Positions 1 to 8,473 of a DNA stretch of 64,000 nt are shown here, piece by piece; position 1 is the first letter of the stretch, and each line of letters opens with the position of its first letter. The notes below the pieces were generated by a model. That model made no database searches, had not been told where the DNA came from, and was given only the letters and a program-made list of their open reading frames with translations. A program made the translations under genes and the position numbers. The stretch is taken from the NCBI GenBank assembly GCA_017656235.1, contig JACDOF010000002.1, forward strand, positions 186,001 through 250,000. The letters are read 5' to 3'. Source of the stretch: Brevibacillus sp. GTDB taxonomy: Bacteria; Bacillota; Bacilli; Brevibacillales; Brevibacillaceae.

Positions 1-158
1 TCGCAGAGGTGACCGATGATCTCGGCTGCGGCCCGTGTACCTTTCGCCCGCGTCATTTGCAGCGTTTCCTCCGTTACATGTGATCCCAATCTTTCGATGC
101 GATCCATTGTTTCAGCCAAAGAAGCCATAATTTGCCTGTCTGACAAGCGAGATAACAT
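1..158 (-). CDS. Partial hypothetical protein, runs off left edge
   Basis: Fifty-two codons are visible in an open minus-strand frame that continues beyond the window. The start chosen is an ATG at 158 with AGGAAG eight bases upstream. The frame stays open upstream to a stop at 252-254, so a longer N-terminus from a TTG at 248 is possible, and that extension also reads like protein (it contains FHCWYFHSLHDDF). The visible part is charged and probably helical, starting MLSRLSDRQIMASLAETM, with no signal peptide. I do not recognise the family. It diverges from the lipoprotein gene that starts at 423. Confidence 0.45.
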   Translation of the reverse strand, partial: MLSRLSDRQIMASLAETMDRIERLGSHVTEETLQMTRAKGTRAAAEIIGHLC

Positions 159-422
159 GCTGTACTCTTCCTGTTCCCGGTACAAAAAATCGTCATGAAG
201 TGAATGAAAATACCAACAATGAAAGAGAATTCTTTCTCTTTCTTGCAAGTTCTAAGGGCAACAGCGGAAAAACCTTTACGTAAGCATAAAATTCGTATTC
301 CTGCTTAATTCCTTCAGATTTGCACTGACTTCCTCGTTATGGTAATTTGTTGACTTGAATGACTGGTCAGATGACCGGTTTTTCCACAAAGAGCGATGAG
401 AAGAGAGAAAAAGGTGATGGAG

Positions 423-962
423 ATGAGATACTGGGCAGTATCGCTTTGCTTGGCGCTGGCGATGGGCGTGGCCGGGTGCGCGGATCAACAGGCGGATGGA
501 CCACAGTCACAAGCCAATGCCGGATCACCCAACAGCGGACAGCCTGTGGCCGAACAACCTGCAGGGGGACAAACAGAGGCGAACCAGCCTGCTGCCGAGC
601 CAAGCGGCAAACTGGATGTTCAATACGTAAAAGAGCACCTCAAGACGGGACTGACACAAGAGGACGTAAAGAAGTTGTTCGGCAGCAGCTATACGGAAGT
701 GAAAGCAGCGATGGATGACAGCGACATGTGGCGCTTTGACATTGGCGCGCAGGAGGGATACCAATCTCCTGACGACCAGTACGATACGGTTGACGTGGAA
801 GGAATCAAGACCGGCAAGTTGGAGATGATCCTGTTCGTCGGCTGGGGAAATGACGGTACCGTCGAGACGTTTTCCCTGTATTACAAGAACAAAGACGACG
901 GCCGTGTGTATGACTATCGCGTGATGCCGAACGGACAGGAAAAGGAACAAGCGATCACCTGA
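423..962 (+). CDS. Small secreted lipoprotein, unknown function
   Basis: A 179-residue lipoprotein. Residues 1-18 are a short hydrophobic signal peptide ending in a VAGC lipobox, so Cys19 would be lipidated and the protein anchored to the outer face of the membrane. Residues about 20-60 are a Gln/Pro/Ala-rich linker. The C-terminal domain opens with LKTGLTQEDVKKLFG, a pattern resembling SmpA/BamE-like small lipoprotein domains; that likeness is only suggestive. ATG 423 was chosen because AAGGTG lies six bases upstream. An ATG at 417 and one at 396 are in frame. It appears monocistronic and is closed by the hairpin at 1013. Confidence 0.75.
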   Translation: MRYWAVSLCLALAMGVAGCADQQADGPQSQANAGSPNSGQPVAEQPAGGQTEANQPAAEPSGKLDVQYVKEHLKTGLTQEDVKKLFGSSYTEVKAAMDDSDMWRFDIGAQEGYQSPDDQYDTVDVEGIKTGKLEMILFVGWGNDGTVETFSLYYKNKDDGRVYDYRVMPNGQEKEQAIT

Positions 963-1012
963 GGCAGAGCAGCCAGCCATTTTTTCCATGCCATGCGTTT
1001 GACAGAGCGAAG

Positions 1013-1053
1013 CCTCCGGGGCAGGCGCAGCACGTGCTCCCCGGAGGTTTTTT
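1013..1053. terminator. Bidirectional intrinsic terminator
   Basis: Nine-base stem CCTCCGGGG (1013-1021) and CCCCGGAGG (1039-1047) followed by six T on the plus strand. It lies between the convergent lipoprotein gene and ecfT and abuts the ecfT stop, so it probably serves the plus-strand lipoprotein and may also end the ECF operon. Confidence 0.85.
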
Positions 1054-1886
1054 CAGTTCCCGAACGGGTACCAAAAACTTGTAAAAACGTTCAGCTTCAG
1101 CCAGATGGAGAGGGCGAGCAAGGCCAGGCTGGCGGCAAACGTGACGTAATCCACCTTCCCAAACGAAGTGGCATTGTACCAGGTCCGGCTGCGTCGGTTG
1201 CCGAAACCGCGCAGCTCCATTGCGTTGGAGACCGTCTCGACGCGATCAAGACTGGAGACAAACAGCGGCATCAACAGGGCGACCCAGGCCTTCAAGCGCT
1301 TGCCGATGCTCCCGCTCCCCTTTTCCAGCGAAACGCCTCGCACCTGTTGGGCATGCGCAATCTGCATGAATTCCCGCTGTACGTTGGGCAAGTAGCGCAG
1401 CGCGATGTTGAGGGAGTAGGCGATCTTGTAAGGAATGCCGATGCGGTGCAGGCTGCTGGCCAGACGGCTGGGATGAGTCGTCAGGATAAACAGCACCGCC
1501 ATCGGGAAGATGGCCAGGTACTTGACGATCAGCATCACACTGTAAAAGACGGTCTCCTTGGTGATGGTCAACCCGGCCACGGTGAGCAGCGGATGCTGGA
1601 CCGAGACGTATTTGCCGGCATACGATGGCGTCAGGATGTTGGTCAGCAAGGCGGTCAGCGTGACGAAGGCGATCATCATCAGGATCATGCGCCGAATGCG
1701 GGAAAAAGAGATGTGCGACAGCGGAATCAGGGCGAACCCCGCTGTAAGAAAGACCAGCAGGATCCGGATGTCATAAAACAAAAAGATCGAGCCGGTCCAA
1801 CAGGCCAACAGCGCCAGCTTGGTTCGCCCGTCCATGCGGTGCAAAAACGAGCGGCCGGGAATGTATTGAAAGTTAAGGGACTGCAT
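1053..1886 (-). CDS. ecfT: ECF transporter transmembrane T component (EcfT)
   Basis: 277 residues, about the usual EcfT length. Several hydrophobic segments precede a cytoplasmic coupling region that carries the two short motifs typical of EcfT: QQVRGVS near residue 181 and MELRGFG near residue 228. These Ala/Arg/Gly motifs contact the ATPases. The protein is the membrane scaffold that couples ATP hydrolysis to toppling of the substrate-binding S component. It is the last gene of a minus-strand operon and its start overlaps the end of the ATPase gene by 14 bases, which points to translational coupling. Confidence 0.9.
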   Translation of the reverse strand: MQSLNFQYIPGRSFLHRMDGRTKLALLACWTGSIFLFYDIRILLVFLTAGFALIPLSHISFSRIRRMILMMIAFVTLTALLTNILTPSYAGKYVSVQHPLLTVAGLTITKETVFYSVMLIVKYLAIFPMAVLFILTTHPSRLASSLHRIGIPYKIAYSLNIALRYLPNVQREFMQIAHAQQVRGVSLEKGSGSIGKRLKAWVALLMPLFVSSLDRVETVSNAMELRGFGNRRSRTWYNATSFGKVDYVTFAASLALLALSIWLKLNVFTSFWYPFGN

Positions 1887-3591
1887 CCACCTTCACCTGC
1901 CTGTCCGTATCAATAAAATACTGGATGAATCGCTCTGGTTCCGCCATCTCAAGGTGTTTGGCCAACTCGTACAGACTGGTCGTCCGCAAGCTGGCTGCCT
2001 GCAGCAGCTGTTCGTCTGCAAACAGCTGGGACGTGGCCATGTCGCCGATCATCCGGCCCCGACTCAGAACCAGCGAGCGGTTGGTATACTCCAGTGCCAG
2101 GTGCATGTCATGGGTCACCATCAGGAGGGCAATGCCGGTTTCCGTCAAGCGGCTGATGAATTCCATCATTTCCCGATAGTGGCGGTAATCCTGGCCGGCG
2201 GTTGGCTCATCGAGCAGCAGCACACTGGGTTTCATGGCCAGGACGGCGGCGATGGTCAGGCGCTTTTTCTGGCCAAAACTGAGCGCAGAGACGGGCCAGT
2301 TCCTGTATCCGGCCAGATCACACACCTCCAGTGCCTCGTCAACGCGTTGTTGAATCTCGCTCTCACTCAGCCCGAAATTGCGCGGTCCAAAGGCCACCTC
2401 ATCCTTGACCGTCTCCTGTGAAATCATGTGATGGGGATTCTGCATGACGTAGCCGATCTTGCCGCCGCGTTCGACAATGCTCGCTTTCTCAGCGGGTTTT
2501 CCGTCCAGATAAATGTGTCCCTGCTGCGGTTTGAGTATGCCGAGCATCAGATGGGACAGCGTTGACTTTCCTGCTCCGTTGTGACCCAACAGGGCAATCC
2601 GTTCGCCGGGGTAGATCGCAAAGCTGATCTTGTCCAGCAGCGGCTCTTCCGGCGTGTAGGAAAACGATACCTGATCGAACGCCAAGAGCGGTGTCCGATC
2701 GCCGTACGATGCCCCGCCCGGGAGCGATGCCGCCCGCCAATCCCGGAAGTGCGGCCGTACGGCATCCCGGTCTACAGCGGTGACGCTAAGCGGGATCGTT
2801 TCGGCCGTGTACGGCACGCCAGCTCTCTCCAGTGCTTCCAGGTAAAGCGGGTGGCGAATCCCTGCCTGCTTGAGGCGGCCCGAGCCAAGCACGTCCGCGA
2901 CCCGGTTGTCCGCGACGATCTCCCCCTGTTCCATCAGGATGATCCGGTCCATGCCGATCTCCAGCACTTCCTCGATGCGGTGCTCAACGATAATGATTGT
3001 CTTGTGGTAACGGCGGTGGATCTCGTCAATCAGGGCCATGACCTGCTGTCCGCTGAGCGGATCGAGATTGGCCAGCGGCTCGTCGAACAGCAGGATAGCG
3101 GGGTTCATCGCCAGGATGCCGGCAATCGCCACTTTCTGCTTTTGGCCCCCGGACAGCTCCTGTGGACTTCTTTCGATGAGATGGGACATCTTCACTTTTG
3201 CCAGCGCTTCCTCTACCCGCTTCGCCATCTCGGGATAGGGCATTTCCTGGTTTTCCAGGGCAAAGGCGACGTCTTCTCCCACCGACAGACCGACGAACTG
3301 CCCTTCCGGGTCCTGCAGAATCGTGCCCACACTCTCGGAGATGTCGAAGATCTTGGCTGAAGCGGTCGACTTGCCGTTCACAATCACCTGTCCAGTCAAT
3401 TTTCCCTTGTAACTGTGCGGGATCAAACCGTTGAGGCAGCGGGCCAGCGTCGATTTGCCGGAACCGCTGGGGCCGGCAATCAGGATTTTCTCACCGGGGT
3501 AGATGTCGAAACTGACGTTGCGGATACTGGGGTGTTTCAACCCCTCGTAAGTGAAGCTTACCTTTTGTACGGATACGATCGGTTCCATCAT
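1873..3591 (-). CDS. ECF transporter dual ATPase (fused EcfA-EcfA', YkoD type)
   Basis: 572 residues with two complete ABC ATPase domains in one chain. Domain 1 has Walker A GPSGSGKST at residues 40-48, signature LSGGQ and Walker B ending FDEP. Domain 2 has Walker A GHNGAGKST, a variant signature LSFGQ and Walker B LLDEP. Fused ATPases of this kind are known from YkoD-type ECF systems. Here it would power the S component encoded just upstream and the T component encoded downstream. Two consecutive ATGs follow AAGGAG; the second (3588) has the better spacing. A hairpin at 3608-3634 separates it from the S gene. Confidence 0.9.
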   Translation of the reverse strand: MMEPIVSVQKVSFTYEGLKHPSIRNVSFDIYPGEKILIAGPSGSGKSTLARCLNGLIPHSYKGKLTGQVIVNGKSTASAKIFDISESVGTILQDPEGQFVGLSVGEDVAFALENQEMPYPEMAKRVEEALAKVKMSHLIERSPQELSGGQKQKVAIAGILAMNPAILLFDEPLANLDPLSGQQVMALIDEIHRRYHKTIIIVEHRIEEVLEIGMDRIILMEQGEIVADNRVADVLGSGRLKQAGIRHPLYLEALERAGVPYTAETIPLSVTAVDRDAVRPHFRDWRAASLPGGASYGDRTPLLAFDQVSFSYTPEEPLLDKISFAIYPGERIALLGHNGAGKSTLSHLMLGILKPQQGHIYLDGKPAEKASIVERGGKIGYVMQNPHHMISQETVKDEVAFGPRNFGLSESEIQQRVDEALEVCDLAGYRNWPVSALSFGQKKRLTIAAVLAMKPSVLLLDEPTAGQDYRHYREMMEFISRLTETGIALLMVTHDMHLALEYTNRSLVLSRGRMIGDMATSQLFADEQLLQAASLRTTSLYELAKHLEMAEPERFIQYFIDTDRQVKVDAVP

Positions 3592-3607
3592 GACTCCTTC
3601 TCAGCGA

Positions 3608-3634
3608 AAAACCCTCTGCGCAAGAGAGGGTTTT
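3608..3634 (-). terminator. Intercistronic hairpin, possible partial terminator
   Basis: On the minus strand AAAACCCTCT, a seven-base loop, then AGAGGGTTTT and a further T. It sits between the S-component gene and the ATPase gene. The stem plus T run resembles an intrinsic terminator that could lower expression of the ATPase and T genes relative to the S gene, or protect the 3' end of the S message. Confidence 0.6.
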
Positions 3635-3680
3635 CCATGCGGTTATAAGATTGAAGCACCGTCTTCGACGGCAGTCCGGC

Positions 3681-4247
3681 TTACTTGCCGATTTCCAGAT
3701 CAATCTTGCTGCTGTTGCGGCGGGCAAATGCGGCGACAAGCAGCAGGCCCAGTGTTGCTACCCAGGCAGCGTTGACCAGTGCCGGGACGACGGCCCAACC
3801 CCAGACGGCAAGATCAAACGATACGCCCATGGCCACATCGACCAGCGCGGCAGCCGTCAAACCGATGAGATTGCCGAGCAGTCCATAGACGACGATCCAG
3901 GCGTAATGCGATTTCGTTACCTGGCCCCGGCTGAGGTCGAAGTCTTTCATCAGGTAGACGAAGCCGGCAAACATGCCGATGATGCCGTTCCCGATGTTCC
4001 AGTGCAGCCAGATCTGACCGGAGAACAGGTCGTTGATCATGGCGCCGAACGTGCCGGCGAAGAATCCGACCAGCGGGCCGAACATCGCGCCCATCAGCGT
4101 CAGCAAGGCGATCGCCGGGCGCAGGCTGTTGCCGCCTACCGGGATGAAGTTGGTCACGTACGAAAGCAGTCCGTACAGGACAGCGCCGATCCCGATCACG
4201 ACGACCGTTTTGGTACTCAATTCAAAGACGGATTTGGATGATGACAT
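3681..4247 (-). CDS. ECF transporter substrate-binding S component (UPF0397-like)
   Basis: 188 residues with about six hydrophobic segments. The pattern RPAIALLTLMGAMFGPLVGF, followed by a Trp/Asn segment and GNGIIG, is typical of the UPF0397 group of ECF S components. This subunit binds the nutrient. It heads the operon with the dual ATPase and EcfT, so the set is a complete dedicated transporter. The gene lies behind a SAM-I riboswitch, which suggests a cargo tied to methionine or SAM metabolism rather than riboflavin, a default database name for the group. ATG 4247 was chosen; a GTG 12 bases upstream is closer to GAGGAG but too close to it. A distant paralogue is at 62520-63095. Confidence 0.85.
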   Translation of the reverse strand: MSSSKSVFELSTKTVVVIGIGAVLYGLLSYVTNFIPVGGNSLRPAIALLTLMGAMFGPLVGFFAGTFGAMINDLFSGQIWLHWNIGNGIIGMFAGFVYLMKDFDLSRGQVTKSHYAWIVVYGLLGNLIGLTAAALVDVAMGVSFDLAVWGWAVVPALVNAAWVATLGLLLVAAFARRNSSKIDLEIGK

Positions 4248-4276
4248 GCCTGCATGCACTCTCCTCTGCGGTAAAA

Positions 4277-4300
4277 ATAAAAAAATCCTCGACAAGAGGA
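4277..4300 (-). terminator. SAM riboswitch expression-platform terminator
   Basis: On the minus strand TCCTC, five-base loop, GAGGA, then a run of seven T. The TCCTCTT arm can pair instead with AAGAGGA at the 3' edge of riboswitch helix P1 (forward 4311-4317), forming a seven-base antiterminator. The choice is therefore between P1 plus terminator and antiterminator. Confidence 0.85.
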
Positions 4301-4310
4301 ACCGGAAACA

Positions 4311-4432
4311 TCCTCTTATCTTGCGAGCATGGATCGACTCGCGGGAATTGGCACCAACATGTGCTGCATGCGGTTGCCGGGTTTCATCGGGCCCTGCCCC
4401 TCCACCTCTCTGGATAAGAGTGATTGACAATA
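4311..4432 (-). ncRNA. SAM-I riboswitch (S-box leader)
   Basis: Read on the minus strand, the leader opens with CTCTTATCCAGAGAGGTGGA and continues into GGGCCCGATGAAACCCGGCAA, the hallmark conserved core of S-box leaders. It closes with GATAAGAG, which pairs with the opening CTCTTATC as helix P1. Established function: SAM binding stabilises P1, frees the terminator and switches expression off. The downstream gene is the ECF S component, so uptake is predicted to rise when SAM is low. Confidence 0.95.
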
Positions 4433-4448
4433 TGAAAATTTCAGTTAA

Positions 4449-4477
4449 AATTTATCACTTCGTCCCGGGGATGTCAA
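4449..4477 (-). promoter_or_regulatory. Sigma-A promoter of the S-box ECF operon
   Basis: On the minus strand TTGACA (4477-4472), a 17-base spacer, then TAAATT (4454-4449). The expected transcription start near 4442 falls just before the riboswitch 5' helix. Confidence 0.75.
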
Positions 4478-4630
4478 TCTGTTTTTATAGAATCTTCTGT
4501 ATACGTCTGGTGGTCGTTGACGGTTCCCGCAAGAAACATGCAGATCTTTGAATCCAAAATATCGTTTCTTGTGGTAAACTAAGGAATAGTAAGCCAATAT
4601 ACTTTTTCCAGAATGGGGGAGAGGAACTGT

Positions 4631-5461
4631 ATGGCGGCAGGTCAGATTACCGATTGTACCGTGCTGCATAACGGCGTGAAGATGCCGTGGCTGGGTTTGG
4701 GTGTGTGGAAAGCCAAGGAAGGGGATGAGGTAAAAAAGGCGGTTCGTTGGGCACTGGAAACCGGCTATCGCAGTATCGACACCGCTGCCATCTACGGCAA
4801 CGAGAGTGGTGTCGGCGAAGCGATCCGCGAAAGCGGCATTCCCCGCGACCAACTGTTCATCACGACCAAGGTGTGGAATGCGGATCAGGGATACGAGACC
4901 ACTCTCAAGGCGTTTGAAGAAAGCCGCAAACGCCTGGGATTGGAGTACCTCGATCTCTATCTGGTGCACTGGCCGGTCAAGGGGAAGTACAAGGAGACGT
5001 GGAAAGCACTTGAAAAGCTCTACAAAGACGGCTATGTTCGGGCAATTGGCGTAAGCAACTTCCAGATTCACCATCTGCAAGATCTGATGGCTGACAGTGA
5101 ACAGGTTCCGGTCGTCAACCAGGTGGAGTACCACCCGCTGCTCACCCAGCAGCCCCTGCTTTCGTTCTGCCGGGAACACCGCATCCAACTGGAGGCGTGG
5201 AGTCCACTGATGCAGGGCAACCTGGATCAGCCGCTGCTGGATAGGTTGGCGGATAAGTACGGCAAAACCCCGGCCCAGATTGTCCTTCGCTGGGATCTGC
5301 AAAACGAGGTGGTCACGATTCCCAAGTCGGTCACCGAACAGCGCATTCGTGAAAATGCCGACATCTTCGATTTCACGCTGAGCGATGAGGACATGGCGCA
5401 AATCAGCGCACTCAATCAGAACAAACGCTTTGGCCCCGATCCCGACAACTTTGACTTTTGA
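4631..5461 (+). CDS. Aldo/keto reductase (YvgN/YtbE-like)
   Basis: 276 residues, the usual size of an AKR5-type single-domain NADPH-dependent carbonyl reductase. The catalytic tetrad is complete: Asp50 and Tyr55 (in DTAAIYGNE), Lys80 (TTKVW) and His113 (LVHWP). NADPH-binding residues follow in the later TIM-barrel strands (IPKS). Likely substrates are aldehydes such as methylglyoxal or glyoxal; the exact one cannot be read from sequence. ATG 4631 was chosen because GGAGAGG lies six bases upstream; an ATG at 4613 lacks a ribosome binding site. It is monocistronic and ends opposite the monooxygenase gene. Confidence 0.9.
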   Translation: MAAGQITDCTVLHNGVKMPWLGLGVWKAKEGDEVKKAVRWALETGYRSIDTAAIYGNESGVGEAIRESGIPRDQLFITTKVWNADQGYETTLKAFEESRKRLGLEYLDLYLVHWPVKGKYKETWKALEKLYKDGYVRAIGVSNFQIHHLQDLMADSEQVPVVNQVEYHPLLTQQPLLSFCREHRIQLEAWSPLMQGNLDQPLLDRLADKYGKTPAQIVLRWDLQNEVVTIPKSVTEQRIRENADIFDFTLSDEDMAQISALNQNKRFGPDPDNFDF

Positions 5462-5517
5462 GCTAACTTGAAAAACCCACCCGCGATATTCGGCAAGTGG
5501 GAGGAACCGTAACAACG

Positions 5518-5584
5518 GAAAAACATCCTTATTTGGCAATAGGTGGGTCACTGCATCCCATCTACCCAAGCAAGGATGTTTTTC
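5518..5584. terminator. Long hairpin between convergent genes, likely bidirectional terminator
   Basis: GAAAAACATCCTT (5518-5530) is a perfect inverted repeat of AAGGATGTTTTTC (5572-5584). The 41-base interior can form a second stem (AGGTGGG with CCCATCT). Each strand ends the outer stem with a short T run. The position between the aldo/keto reductase and the monooxygenase fits a shared terminator, though the length is unusual for one. Confidence 0.55.
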
Positions 5585-5614
5585 ATTTCATGTTGACGTT
5601 CGAAATTCCTCGAC

Positions 5615-6796
5615 TCAGTTGTACCGGCGGCTGTACAGCCAATCGACATGGCTGATGTCTTCCGGACTGCGCTGCTCCATGATGGTATTGCGCAAAAGAA
5701 TGGCGATCGGATCGTCGGCGTGGATGATGTCTCCCCACACGCGAGCGCTGCGCTGCACTGTGGCCGTGCGTGGAATGCGCTCTTGCTGGTAGGCCAGGAA
5801 AGCCTTCTCCACGTCGGTGTCATGCAACCGCAGCATTTCCGTCAGGCAAGCGGCATCCTCCAACGCTTGACAACCACCTTGGGCGAGATACTGCAGCATG
5901 GGATGAGCGGCGTCACCGAGCAGCGTGATCCGTCCCGACGTCCAGTTGTCGATCGGCTCACGGTCGTACATGGGCCAACGTCGTTGACGCTGGATGTAAG
6001 TCACCGCGTTGCGCACGGGTGGGCAGCATGCACCGAAGTGCTCGTCAAGCTCGTCAGGAGTGCCCCAGTCATCGGAATCCTCCTTGTAGCGGAAGCTTTT
6101 AAACACAACCACCTGGTTATAAAGCTCCTTCCGCCGCACGGGATACTGAACAAGGTGGAGATGAGGACCGATCCACATGATGACGTCGTCCAGGTCGGCG
6201 TGCGGAGTGATTTCCGACATCGGAATGGTGCCGCGATAGGCGACGTATTGTGAGCAGACGGGCTTGTCGTCGCTAAACAGTCGTCGCGTTTTCGACCACA
6301 ATCCGTCCGCGCCGATCACTGCTTCTGTCAGATAGGTAGTACCGTCATGGCAGACGACCCGGGCTTTCTCACCCAAATTCTCAACGTGCTCTACCATTTG
6401 GTCGGTAAGCAGCGTGATACGGCCATTTGCCCGGCAGGCGTCAAGCAGTACCTTGTGCAGATCGGATCGATGCAGCACAAGGTAAGGATAGCCATAACGC
6501 TCGCGGAAGGAACCGCCCAAGTCAAGAGCGCTAAGTTCCTTTCCGGAAAAGGCATCCATCAACACGAGACGTTTCGGAAAGACCGCATATTCACGAATCG
6601 CTTCAAGTACCCCAAATTTGTCCAAAACCGCTGTCGCATTTGGTGCCAATTGTATGCCAGCACCAATTTCGCCAAACTCCTTGGCCTGCTCCAATACGTG
6701 GACGGACCGACCGGTCTCGGCAACGCCCAGTGCAGCTGCGAGACCGCCAATGCCGCCGCCAACGATCAGGAATGGAACCTCTGTCACTTTCGTCAT
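5615..6796 (-). CDS. FAD-dependent monooxygenase, likely 3-hydroxybenzoate 6-hydroxylase
   Basis: 393 residues, matching class A flavoprotein hydroxylases. The FAD-binding GGGIGG lies at residues 13-18, the NAD(P)H/FAD motif in VIGADGLWSKTR, and the FAD ribityl-binding motif in LLGDAAHPMLQYLAQGG. The family includes 3-hydroxybenzoate and salicylate hydroxylases. Because the next genes degrade gentisate, the expected reaction is 3-hydroxybenzoate to gentisate with NADH and O2; a salicylate 5-hydroxylating role is less likely for a single-component enzyme. It is the last gene of the minus arm. ATG 6796 follows GAGGTG by nine bases; a GTG 12 bases upstream has no site. Confidence 0.85.
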   Translation of the reverse strand: MTKVTEVPFLIVGGGIGGLAAALGVAETGRSVHVLEQAKEFGEIGAGIQLAPNATAVLDKFGVLEAIREYAVFPKRLVLMDAFSGKELSALDLGGSFRERYGYPYLVLHRSDLHKVLLDACRANGRITLLTDQMVEHVENLGEKARVVCHDGTTYLTEAVIGADGLWSKTRRLFSDDKPVCSQYVAYRGTIPMSEITPHADLDDVIMWIGPHLHLVQYPVRRKELYNQVVVFKSFRYKEDSDDWGTPDELDEHFGACCPPVRNAVTYIQRQRRWPMYDREPIDNWTSGRITLLGDAAHPMLQYLAQGGCQALEDAACLTEMLRLHDTDVEKAFLAYQQERIPRTATVQRSARVWGDIIHADDPIAILLRNTIMEQRSPEDISHVDWLYSRRYN

Positions 6797-6841
6797 AACA
6801 AGAAACACCTCATGTCATGTAGTAGATTCGCTGCTGTCAGA

Positions 6842-7954
6842 TCAGGGCAAAAGAGGTGTGAATTCATCGGTAATCTCTTGATGCCCTTGATTCTGCTCAT
6901 AACTCTCTTCTCGTTGAACCTCAAACCTCTCCATAATCGGCAGGTCACTTGCAGAGAACAGAAACGAATCCTCTGCAGCCACATGCTCATGCCAAGCCCA
7001 GTTTGGCACCACGAAGCAGTCTCCTTGTGACCAATCAAAACGAATGCCATTAATGACTGAATAACCGGAACCTTTGAATACCTGATAGATGGTTGAGCTG
7101 GTATGTCGATGTGCTTTGGAGTGAAACCCTTTGGGAAGCTTCTGCATCCAGGCAGCGATGGTTGGATTGGCCGTTTTTCCATTGGATGGATTGATAAACT
7201 CCACGGCATAACCATCATAAGGATCCGGTTCAAATCGGCTTAATCCCTCGATTGCGGCCAGCGTTTTCGCCCATTTGTATGAACCGAGCGGAGCCACTTT
7301 TGGATGGCGATCTGAGATCGGACGAACCATTCCTCCTGCATATCGCCACGCCGTGTAATTATCCGGAACCTTCGGCTGCTCTATCTTTTCAGGGTAATTC
7401 TCAAAGAACGTTCCACCAATTGCATAGATGGTTGGAATATCGAGACAGTCCATCCAAATCATCGGCTCATCTCCAGGATGAGCATGTCCGTGCCACAGAC
7501 CCTTTGGAGTGATCAGAAAATCGCCTTCCTCCATAAAGATTCGCTCACCTTGAACGATTGAGTAAGCGCCGCTTCCTGTCGTAATAAACCGGAGAGCGCT
7601 CTGGGTATGGCGGTGAGACGGTGCTATTTCTCCCGGCAAAATCAACTGCACGGCCGCGTAAAGGGTTTGGGTCGTGGACGCCCATCCCCATGGTTTGCGG
7701 TGTTTTAAGCCAGGGTTTTGCAAGTAGATGGCTCTTCTTTCGCCGCCGCGCTCAGGGGTGAAAATTTCACGTGCTTCCATTAGTTTTGTGTACAGCGTCT
7801 TCCATTTCCACAGATAAGGGACAGCTTGTGGTGCAGGCTGTTTGTGCATCAAATCAGGGATTGCGTTCCAAAGAGGTCCGAGATGGTACTTTTCAATCTC
7901 TTGATTAAACTCTTGCACGACTTTACTTTGAAAAAAATCGTTCTTTTCAGCCAT
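6842..7954 (-). CDS. Gentisate 1,2-dioxygenase
   Basis: 370 residues, a bicupin of the usual length for the family. The N-terminal cupin carries the Fe(II)-binding motif SHRH at residues 113-116 and a further His cluster HGHAH at 155-159. The C-terminal cupin has SKAHRHTSS and WAWHEH. The enzyme opens the gentisate ring between C1 and C2 to give maleylpyruvate. It lies between the hydroxylase and the DinB-fold protein in a tight minus-strand operon. The gene starts at ATG 7954, 19 bases after the upstream stop. Confidence 0.93.
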   Translation of the reverse strand: MAEKNDFFQSKVVQEFNQEIEKYHLGPLWNAIPDLMHKQPAPQAVPYLWKWKTLYTKLMEAREIFTPERGGERRAIYLQNPGLKHRKPWGWASTTQTLYAAVQLILPGEIAPSHRHTQSALRFITTGSGAYSIVQGERIFMEEGDFLITPKGLWHGHAHPGDEPMIWMDCLDIPTIYAIGGTFFENYPEKIEQPKVPDNYTAWRYAGGMVRPISDRHPKVAPLGSYKWAKTLAAIEGLSRFEPDPYDGYAVEFINPSNGKTANPTIAAWMQKLPKGFHSKAHRHTSSTIYQVFKGSGYSVINGIRFDWSQGDCFVVPNWAWHEHVAAEDSFLFSASDLPIMERFEVQREESYEQNQGHQEITDEFTPLLP

Positions 7955-7972
7955 CTTTTGACACCTCGATTC

Positions 7973-8470
7973 TCAGCGTGTTTGATGCCGTTCGTGGTAC
8001 TGCTGGATATTTCGTTTGATTTGGTTCAAATGAGTGGCGAGATGTTCTGCCAATAAATGATCAACAACAAATTGCATCGGTTTTGTTCCGAAGCGAGGAT
8101 TGCGGCTTGGTGACTCTATTTGCAAATCATCCTCCCGGATAGAGCCGAGCGTCTCCTGCACCTTTGCCTTTGAATGTTCGATTCCTTGTAAAACATCCTG
8201 GACGGAACGCTGATCGGCTTGAGCCACGGCTGCCAGCCGCCCCTCATGCTGCAAACCGCGTCCCCACTCGATTCCCGGATTTTTGACGACCTGTTGGATT
8301 TCATTCAGCCAATATGGGGTTGCCTCTTCCACATGGCACAATACTTCCATGATGGACCACTTATCCTCGGCTGGCTTCCAACGAATCAATTCTTCCGATA
8401 ATTCTTTGGAAACGCTAACAATTTGATCTATCGTTTCTTGGATGCTTTTAATCGCCTCGCTCACGTTCAT
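7973..8470 (-). CDS. DinB-fold protein, candidate thiol-dependent maleylpyruvate isomerase
   Basis: 165 residues forming the four-helix DinB/YfiT pattern. The metal-binding triad appears as His46 (LCHVEE) and His143/His147 (EHLATH). DinB-superfamily enzymes include mycothiol-dependent maleylpyruvate isomerase of actinobacteria and bacillithiol transferases of Bacillota. Its place between gentisate dioxygenase and fumarylpyruvate hydrolase is exactly where the maleylpyruvate to fumarylpyruvate isomerase is needed, and no glutathione-type isomerase is present. I therefore infer a bacillithiol-dependent maleylpyruvate isomerase. Only the fold and triad are directly seen; general bacillithiol transferase is the alternative. 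Only three bases separate it from the hydrolase gene upstream. Confidence 0.75.
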   Translation of the reverse strand: MNVSEAIKSIQETIDQIVSVSKELSEELIRWKPAEDKWSIMEVLCHVEEATPYWLNEIQQVVKNPGIEWGRGLQHEGRLAAVAQADQRSVQDVLQGIEHSKAKVQETLGSIREDDLQIESPSRNPRFGTKPMQFVVDHLLAEHLATHLNQIKRNIQQYHERHQTR

Positions 8471-8473
8471 TTT

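Noticed and set aside
365-376. GGTCA-GA-TGACC palindrome upstream of the first lipoprotein gene, reminiscent of a GntR/FadR site
   Set aside because: Only five-base arms and no promoter in the right place; such a palindrome is expected by chance.
993-1916. Long plus-strand open frame opposite ecfT
   Set aside because: Composition reflects antisense of a membrane-protein gene; no ribosome binding site and no family likeness.
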